A stretch of 64,000 nucleotides of DNA from Hemerocallis citrina. Its lineage: Eukaryota > Streptophyta > Magnoliopsida > Asparagales > Asphodelaceae. Under the pieces are notes generated by a model that saw only the letters and a program-made list of their open reading frames with translations, did no database searches and was not told the origin of the DNA. The stretch spans positions 261,692,255-261,756,254 of the forward strand of contig CM030362.1 of NCBI GenBank assembly GCA_017893485.1, given 5' to 3'. A program made the position numbers and the translations under genes. The first letter of the stretch is position 1. Each line of letters starts with the position of its first letter. Below are positions 56,815 to 64,000 of the stretch, one piece after another.

Positions 56815-59010
56815 ATGGCACGCACAATGGGTAACATAGAAGTAGGAGAAAGTAGTAGACCTCCACCTCGTGATGGACCACGTACTCGCGGTGGACGTGG
56901 TCGTGGTCGTACTCGTGCTCGTACCGAGGGTACTAATATAAGTAATTAATTGCTGATTCTAATAGAATTATATTACATTTCGGTCTATTGATGTAAATGT
57001 TATTGTTATGTAGGTTGAAGTCAATCCAAATGAGGCGAGCACTTCTTCTTCAGTCCCTTCGTCATCATATATTCCTTCTAGAGGCCCCGGACCCCTAGAC
57101 CCTTCACTCCTCACTCTCCAGCCGTTGCATCGATCGCAGAATATTTGGAACGGTGAGGCTACGAAGTGCCGCTTTAGGACTGGTCATCTGCTACCTGTGC
57201 ACCCATGTATACACGATATACTAAGAGACTGTGGGTTCTACGGTATTGCCAGGATGACATCCATCTAGTGCGATCGTCCTCTGTTGGAAGCACTTCTTGA
57301 AAGATGGAGGCCCGAGACACACTCCTTTCACCTTCCAGTTGGGGAGATGACAGTCACTCTGCAGGACGTTGCCATACTTGCCGGGCTTCCAATCGATGGA
57401 GAGGCAGTCACAGGATCGATGGACTTTGACCCGGTTTATATAGTTGAGGAGTACTTAGGGGTTGAAGTAGAAGCCGGTGCGGTTAATGGAAAATTTATCC
57501 GTTTGAAGTGGTTGAAGGACACGTTTAAAAATAAATTGAATGACGGTTCAACTGCGGCGGAGGTGGAGTGCTATTGTAAGGCGTATATTCTCACGCTATT
57601 CGGCACCGTCTTGTTTCCAAATTCGACAGGAAATAGCATCTTATTGATATACTTGCCATTAATCGCCGATCTAGGTAGGGTCAGCCGTTACAGTTGGGGC
57701 AGTGCAGTACTTTTATCACTGTATCGGAGTCTGTGTTTGTGCAGTATAGGTTCGAACCAGATGAATGGGCCTATGATTTTACTGCAGATCTGGAGTTGGG
57801 AGCGGATTCACGTAGGTCGGCCCGTAGTACGGATCCAATCTCCACACTGGACAGTTCTTCCCGATGATATTGACATGCTGCCTCCTATCGGTGTGTACTG
57901 GACAGGCAAATTGACATGGACAGCCAACCCCAACAGGTGCTTAACATAATACCACGATGAGCTCGATAGGTTGGCAGCTGACTGTGTAGTGTGGTCTCCT
58001 TACACGGAGGAGCGACTGATTCGACTGCCGCCAATTTGCACGTACAAACATAATTTGTGGCTCACGAAAGCACCGCTAATTAACTTTGGGGTTGTCGAGT
58101 TTTACTGTCCCGATAGAGTGTTACGCCAGTTTGGTCTTCACCAAGGAATTCCAGTTGCTGCGCCATTCAATGTCGAGATGCACAACATCACAGGAATGGG
58201 CCGTACCCCCGGTCACAATTGGGCCTCTTGCTTCTTCGAGTACGTTCAGAGATGGAATGTTCACCGTTTCCAAGAAATCATCGGTGACATTCCAACGTTT
58301 GACCTCTCGGTGCATGGGATGTACATGGATTGGTACGAGAGAGTCACTAGACGTTTCATCTCTCCAACGTTGCAGACTCCTGCTGGAGTGGCAGTCCCGA
58401 TCCGTCGATCAGGGACTGAACCAGCAGATCAACATTCCGTTAAGTTGCCGATGTACCAACCAAAGGGATCCACTGTTCGGAATTTTGTAAGTTTTAAAGT
58501 TTCGTTTTAAATTATTAAAGTTTATAAATAAATTGTTTTCCTATATATATGTGTATTTGTAAGTAACCTGATCATTCAACTTTTCATGTTTCTCAGTTGA
58601 TCCAGACTTGGTCCCTTGCAAAGAAATGTGCAACTATGTTGAATAGCAACATCACCGATCAGGTGAAGGATACCGTAAGGGAGATGTTATCTTGTTGCCG
58701 TGCACAAGCTGATCTTGTGGGGGAGGGTGCAACATTAGATGCAATACTAAGGACTCCAACATATCGAATGAGTGGACCGTTCTGGTATATGACGAAAGAG
58801 AGTTGTTCGAAGGCCCCCACCTCAACCTCAAAGCGATTCAGAACCCGAAGAACAAGCAGGCCTGAGATTGAAGGGAATGATATACAACAAGAAGTTGGGG
58901 GTGAGATTCAAGAAGAGGAGAACATCCCGTTGTCCGCACTAACATAGGCAACTCTACAACGTGGTAGACGACAACGAAGACCCACCAACTTCTTCACACC
59001 TGACCCTTGA
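56815..59010 (+). pseudogene. Plant mobile domain (PMD, MAIN-like) gene in Mutator-like element C
   Basis: Exon 1 starts MARTMGNIEVGESSRPPPRD with an Arg/Gly-rich tail (GGRGRGRTRART). An intron lies at about 56935-57013. Exon 2 runs to 58486 (donor GTAAGT) and exon 3 from 58597 to TGA 59008-59010. PMD core: LEALLERWRPETHSFHLPVG, EMTVTLQDVAILAGLPIDG, NSILLIYLPLIADLGRVSRY, SWGSAVLLSLYRSLCLCSIG, MILLQIWSWERIHVGRP, and VVWSPYTEERLIRLPP. Arabidopsis MAIN/MAIL proteins of this family are nuclear and needed for transposon silencing. Three nonsense codons, TAG 57266, TAA 57947 and TAG 58945, could each come from a single C-to-T change; there is no frameshift. Convergent to the transposase gene. It is near-intact and may have been coding until recently. 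Confidence 0.88.
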
Positions 59011-59109
59011 CTATTGATATTATGTTGATGTTAGTTTGTTGTAATATTTTGAATTTGGAAGGTGTTGTAATATTTTTAGTTAGTTTGATTTTGTTGTTTT
59101 TTTTAAATG

Positions 59110-59640
59110 TTCTTAGTTATTACATTTGTTGATGTGGTTGTGAAGATGATTTTGACAACATTGTTGATGTGGTTGAGATGTGGTTGTGAAGAAGATGTGC
59201 TTGTGGTTGTGGAAGAATGCAAAATTGACATGTTAGAATGTAAAATTGGTTGAGATGTTGTTGTGGTTGAGATGTGGTTGTGAAGATGATGTGGTTGATG
59301 TGGTGGAAGTTATAGAATGTCAAAATTGAGATGTTATAATGTGAAATTGGCTGTGGAAGTTATAGAATGATGTGGTTAAAGAAAAATTGTTGATGTGGTT
59401 GTGAAGATGATGTGGTTGAGATATTGTTGTTGTTGTTGTGGTTGAGACGTGGTTGTGAAGTTATAGAATGTGAAATTGGTTGTGGTTGTGAAGATGAAAT
59501 TAGTTAGAATGTGAAATTGGTTGTGGAAGTTATAGAAAGTCTAGTTTAAAGCAAAATTGTTGATGTAGTTGTGAAGATGATGTGGTTGAGATGTTGTTGT
59601 TGTGGTTGTGGAAGTAATAGAATGCGAAATATTATATTTG
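59110..59640. repeat. GT-rich minisatellite (tgtggttgtgaagatgatg)
   Basis: Irregular repeats of ttgatgtggttgtgaagatg and gagatgttgttgtggtt. A reverse-complement relative (cacaactccacaaccacatc) lies at 60310-60440. Translation across it is meaningless. Confidence 0.85.
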
Positions 59641-59679
59641 TAAAGGGGAGATGCTTTAAAAGATATTGATCTGGCTGTA

Positions 59680-60262
59680 GCAAAATCTCAATCAGCCTCA
59701 AGACTCGGTCTTTCAAAGACCGATGTCATTTTAACTAGACTCGGTCTTTCGAGTCTTTGAAAGACCGAGTCTTGAAGCTGATTGCAAATTTTTGCTTACA
59801 GACTTAAGACTCGGTCTTTCAAAGACTGAGTCCAGTTAAATTTAGAACGGTCTTTGAAAGACCGACTCTTGAGTTCAATCTATTCCAGAGATCAAGCTGC
59901 TCTCTGGAAATGATTGAACATCACAGTCGGTCTTTCAAAGACCGTTCTAAAAATAACTAGACTCGAGTCTTCAATCTGTGAATTTTTTTTTCTTTTTGAT
60001 TGAAGTCTAGTTATATTTAGAACAGTCTTTGAAAGACCGACTGTGAAGTTCAATCATTTCCAGAGAGCAGCTTGATCTCTGGAATAGACTGAACTCAAGA
60101 GTCGGTCTTTCAAAGACCGTTATAAATTTAACTAGACTCGGTCTTTGAAAGACAGAGTCTTAAGTCTGTAAGCAAAAATTTGCAATCAGCTCAAAGACCG
60201 AGTCTAGTTAAAATGACATCGGTCTTTGAAAGACCGAGTCTTGAGGCTGATTGAGATTTTGC
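59680..60262. repeat. Long inverted repeat (hairpin) between the two convergent genes
   Basis: Left arm 59680-59975, loop 59976-59997, right arm 59998-60262. The arms match almost base for base, for example gcaaaatctcaatcagcctc at 59680 and its reverse complement ending at 60262; the left arm has about 30 extra bases near 59750. Each arm holds several CTCGGTCTTTGAAAGACCGA-type palindromes. RNA read across it from either gene would fold into a long double strand. Confidence 0.93.
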
Positions 60263-60676
60263 TTACAGGCTGATTGAGTCTAGACTTAACTACAGCCACA
60301 TACAATTTCTTTAACATCATCACAACTCCACAACCACATCGCCGCATCTCCACATCTCCACAACTCCACAACCACATTGCCGCATCTCCACATCTCCACA
60401 ACTCCACAACCACATCTCCACATCTCCACATCTCCACAACCGCATCAACAATCTTATCAACATATCCACAATAAGAACATTAAGAACATTAAAAAAAATT
60501 ACAAAATCAAACTAACTAAAAATATTACAACACCTACCAAATTCAAAATATTACAAAATTATACTAACTCATAACATCAACAAACATCATACATTTTCGA
60601 CAATTAAACACATTCAAACTAAGTGCTTAATTCGATATAAATATTACAAACACACTAGAAAGCACATAATCAAATC
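60263..60676. repeat. Minisatellite and AT-rich spacer before the transposase 3' end
   Basis: ccacatctccacatctccac-type repeats at 60310-60440, then AT-rich sequence up to the transposase stop codon. Confidence 0.6.
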
Positions 60677-63347
60677 TTAATTGTTTTGAGATGCTCTGTT
60701 AGTACATCGACGCTTGTTGTGTCCTTCCAACCCGCAACTTGAACATTTCATTCTTGTACCCCTGCTAGAACTATCTCTCACATCCATATCGTTGCGTATT
60801 CTCCTGAATTTAGGCCGACCTTTCCGTGAACGTCGCAAACTAGCATCCGGTACGAGTCGTGGACCGTCGATAGTAGGCCAATATGCTTGATCTAGAATAG
60901 GACTAAACACAGGAGCCCATGTTTGTGCTAATGACGTGACAAGATAAAATTTATCAACATAAGGCTTGTGATCAATTGCACGATATGCACAGGCTGCTAA
61001 TACATGAGAACAGGGAATATGATATAGATGAAACTTCATACATGTGCATGTTTTCGTACCCAAGTTTACGGTGTGCAAGTTCCTACCCTTCCGTTCTCCA
61101 TTAACCATGCGTATACCCGTTTTCACGAAAAAAACTCCAGGCTGATGATGAAACATTGTAACCTCATGTTGGTTTGCTCTTTCACGGCGACTATCAATCA
61201 AAATCATGTACACTTTTAACAAAAATCTTCCCTTCACATAAAAGCTTACTAGCTTCCTGTCGACGCGTAGTAAAGTAAGAGTTGAGACGTAAAAAGATCG
61301 TCTCAACAATCGTAGTTACTGGTAAACTACGGACTCCTTTCAAGACTGAACTGAAGCATTCCGACAGGTTTGTAGTCATTATTCCATATCTTCGACCTTC
61401 ATCTGCATAAAGTGCCCATTTCTCAACCGGCTTCTCTTTCAACCAATTAGCCGCCTCGACATTGACGCTTTCAAGTTCAGCGAGTTTGGCCATGAACTTT
61501 TTGGGTTGGTTTTGACAAGCTATAATTTTTGCCTTTTTCCGCAATGCCTTGCTACCAAATTTACTAAAAAAAATTGCGGCAAAATGACGCATACAATATC
61601 GATGAAATGCATTCGGTTCATTCCAAGCTCCGTTTTGCAAATCCATAGCAGACAATATACCAGCATGACGATCCGAGATAACACACAACTCAGTGCGATC
61701 GGTGACATAATACCGGATGCAAGTCATACACTATGTCCACGTATTTATACTCTCTCCATCAACCAATACAAATGCAAATGGAAATAAGCAACCATTCGCA
61801 TCCGGGAAAACAGCAATTAGCAAACAACCCTTGTACTTACCATACAAATGAGTTCCATCTACACTGATAACCGGTCTGCAAGACTTGAAACCTTCAATCG
61901 AAGGACCAAATGCCCAGAATACTCTCTTGAATGTTTCCTCGCTAGGACTAGACTCATATTTATCCCAGTGGACAACGGTTCCTGGATTTGCTGCTTGAAT
62001 TGCTGTTAGTAGAAAAGGCAGCTTCGTGTATGCTTCTTCGAAGGTACCGAACAACCTCTCAATTGCCTTTTGTTTTGCTTTCCAAGCTTTCTTATATGAA
62101 ATCTGATAATTATATTCTATTTTCACAATCTCAATAATTGCCCGCGGTGATAAAGCAATATCCTTCTTCACCACACCCACAATCAAATTACTAACAAGGT
62201 TAGCATCAATTTTACAGTGGTCTTGATTCAACGTGGGATTCGTACAAGTATGAGGTCCAACTATCTTCTTCACCACAAAATTTCTCCCACCTTTTGGAAC
62301 AATAGCTCGTAATCTCCAAGGGCATCCACCATCACTTACTGCTGGGGGACCTTGTACGATCTCCTCAATTGTACGTTTTCTAGGTGCCATTTTGCATTTA
62401 ACTGTGTACAGTGATGGTGTTGTTTTCAATGTGACAAATTCACGATGTTTCTTGATAAAATACACCTTCACAGCTTGCTGAATGGACTCTTTACTTACAA
62501 ACTCTTGTCCAACGTAAAATTCATCTACATTGGATGAACCAGAAGACTCTTGTGGAAATGGGGGGACTCTAGTAGCTTGAGCCATCTCCTCCGTAACATG
62601 AGCGTTAACATTAGCATAGCTATCAGTAGCTCTCACTTCGTTATAACTGTTGTTCATAGGATTTACATTTGCTACATCATCATCTTCTTCTCCATCATCA
62701 TTTTCTACACTTTCATCATCGTCTATTTCTTCCTCTTCTTCATCATCATCTAATAAGCTGTTGTTAACCACTGCATTTTGAAAGAGCTCAAATACACTGT
62801 CATTTGAAACATAGTCGAGAACCGGACTAGGTTGGGGTGGCAACTCAACATCTGTAGAATCAGCGTTTCTTGTATTTGTGGAGGTGTTTTCTTATGAGGA
62901 CAGTGGATTTGGTTGTGATGGTTGAGCGGGGTTAGACCTCATCTGCTGTGTAGGTACTACCCTTATGAAGCTTGAACTCAGAATATCATATGGCTGAGCA
63001 TTCAAAATTTGAATTTGCTGAATATATAACTTTAATGCAAACCAAGCACAATTGTGATCAAATATCCTAGCAATCAATGACTTCAGCGCATTATCAGTAG
63101 GTACGGGCACTGTCATAAAATACTGACCATCTCCTCTACCTGATGCGTATCGAGCTAAAATTTTCACCTTCCATTGATTCCTATCCTAATTAGTAACTTC
63201 ATAATTTTTCTCAACTACTTCTGCAAGTGTAATGGTACGAGGTACCCAAACTATTTCCGGATCCAACACACTATAGCAACTACCAATCTTTGGATCACGA
63301 ATTATTTCACCACCAAAGTATAACCAAATAGGAATCTCAAGATCCAT
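60677..63347 (-). pseudogene. Mutator (mudrA-type) transposase of element C, broken
   Basis: Minus strand, start MDLEIPIWLYFGGEIIRDPK at 63347. After an acidic linker (DDDEEEEEIDDDESVENDDG) comes the MuDR N-terminal DNA-binding region (VGQEFVSKESIQQAVKVYFI, VSDGGCPWRLRAIVPK, VKKIVGPHTC), then the MULE transposase domain with D in VISVDGTHLYGKYKG and D in CVISDRHAGI and the E-bearing NLSECFSSVLKGVRSLP. The SWIM zinc finger CTCMKFHLYHIPCSHVLAAC precedes a C-terminal CCHC knuckle CSSCGLEGHNKRRC. Damage: TAG near 63188 (family Trp), TAA near 62892, TAG near 61731 (family Trp) and one frameshift near 61215; the first three keep one frame. Well preserved otherwise; it excises and inserts the element. 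Confidence 0.93.
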
Positions 63348-63699
63348 ACCTGCGTATATTTATACGAATATGCGAGTTATTATCTAACCACAAACGAAAT
63401 CTATAAAAAAAGATATAAAATTAAAGGCCAATATTCATCATACCTTCACAAGCTTCAAGGATAGAGCCGTAGATATTTGGGTAAAAGAGTTGAAGTTGCT
63501 ATCCTCTTCAAATTTAGCAAAAATCCAAAATATGGATCTTTCAAAAGGATGGGTTTAGGGTTTTTATAGTGGAAGGTAAGAGGATTAGGAAAGAATTGGT
63601 AAATATATTTAGATTAAGATGAGATTTTGTGGGTAGGAGGTCGCCCTAGATTTAGGAAGATGGGTTAGAGAAATAGAATAGGTTAAAGTAGAGAGAGAA
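63348..63699. other. 5' leader/promoter region of the element C transposase
   Basis: Between the transposase start and the right inverted repeat. AT-rich, no ORF. Confidence 0.5.
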
Positions 63700-63953
63700 G
63701 AAGAAGAAAGGAGATCTGCGATATTAAAAACCCCAAAGTCCAAGACTCGGTCTAGTTAAAAGTAGCTCGGTCTTTCAAAGACCGAGTCTTGCTCTTCGAT
63801 TTTTCAAAGTGCAAGACTCGGTCTTTGAAAGACCGAGCTACTTTTAACTAGACTCGGTCTTTCAAAGACCGAGTGGGGTGCTTTGGGAAATAAAAAAAAG
63901 TAGGGCAGTTTGGGAAAAACTTTACAAAAAAGGGTCATTTTGGGAAAAAATTC
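63700..63953 (-). repeat. Right terminal inverted repeat of element C, with palindromes
   Basis: Mirror of 55709-55940 with one more palindrome unit (63757, 63810 and 63853). Ends ...TTTGGGAAAAAATTC followed by TSD aagccttgt. Confidence 0.9.
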
Positions 63954-64000
63954 AAGCCTTGTAGAGACTGACTATGTTGAGCCAGACAGAAACACAATAG

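Larger units (their letters stand above)
55709..63953. mobile_element. Mutator-like element C with mudrA-type transposase and PMD gene
   Basis: 8245 bp. Ends GAATTTTTTCCCAAAACGAC and GAATTTTTTCCCAAAATGAC (reverse complement). TSD gagccttgt at 55700-55708 and aagccttgt at 63954-63962 (8 of 9 identical). Inverted repeats run for about 230-250 bp, starting with two tandem sub-repeats (tttttcccaaac-g-cc). It carries a PMD gene on the plus strand and a Mutator transposase on the minus strand, tail to tail, with a long hairpin between them. Same design of ends as elements A and B, but a different palindrome motif (CTCGGTCTTTGAAAGACCGA). Confidence 0.92.
55593..64000 (+). pseudogene. Copia gag N-terminus, split by the large Mutator-like element
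   Basis: 55593-55708 reads MTTEGNFVQPAIPRFDGHYD and ...LMENFVRSKEYWSLV. After the inserted 8.2-kb element the frame resumes at 63963 as ETDYVEPDRNTI up to the window edge. This is the standard start of a plant Ty1/copia gag. The rest of the retrotransposon is outside the window. The insertion destroys gag; no other lesion is seen in the visible part. Confidence 0.88.

Noticed and set aside
59120..59323. Minus frame rich in Gln, His and Thr
   Set aside because: Translation of the GT-rich minisatellite.

Overview
This is nuclear DNA of a flowering plant, probably a eudicot with a large, repeat-rich genome. The evidence is plant-lineage retrotransposons (Tat, Tekay, Tork), plant mobile domain genes, GT-AG introns, low GC and fragments of two recognisable plant genes (an SRT1-type sirtuin and a Rab1/RABD-type GTPase). 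I see no intact ordinary host gene. The window is a stack of nested transposable elements, and many of their edges can be fixed by terminal sequences plus target-site duplications (TSDs).

Layout. 1-6242: 3' part of a Tat-lineage Ty3/gypsy element, with two antisense ORFs, tandem repeats, a polypurine tract and the 3' LTR. 6243-13164: noncoding DNA with a 70-bp satellite, an inverted LTR fragment and two exons of a sirtuin. 13165-18009: nearly intact Tork/Tnt1-like Ty1/copia element, minus strand, TSD gcgag. 18686-41090: a PIF/Harbinger element (TIR GAGCATCTGTAGTCGT, TSD TTA) swollen to 22.4 kb by a 3.7-kb solo LTR (19320-23034, TSD gatcg) and a 12.3-kb Tekay chromovirus (25097-37381). The Harbinger itself carries a decayed transposase, a Myb/SANT-like ORF1 and a plant mobile domain (PMD) gene. 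42421-48412: decayed Ty1/copia element, TSD gttac. 49259-52072: non-autonomous Helitron on the minus strand with captured, partly duplicated Rab1 exons. 52568-53930 and 53979-54870: two noncoding Mutator-like elements with 9-bp TSDs. 55321 to the window end: 5' LTR and gag start of another copia element, split by an 8.2-kb Mutator-like element (55709-63953) that has a PMD gene and a mudrA-type transposase in convergent orientation, separated by a hairpin with arms of roughly 265-296 bp.

The most interesting signals: (i) PMD genes carried by two unrelated DNA transposon superfamilies in one window; (ii) arrays of short, element-specific palindromes in four DNA transposons here, plus the long hairpin between the two genes of the large Mutator element; (iii) a Helitron with duplicated Rab1 exons and an extra inverted 5' terminus; (iv) a nonsense-mutation spectrum dominated by CAG-to-TAG and TGG-to-TGA/TAG, which fits deamination of methylated cytosine in silenced elements. 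Family names come from motif recognition by eye; no database search was run.
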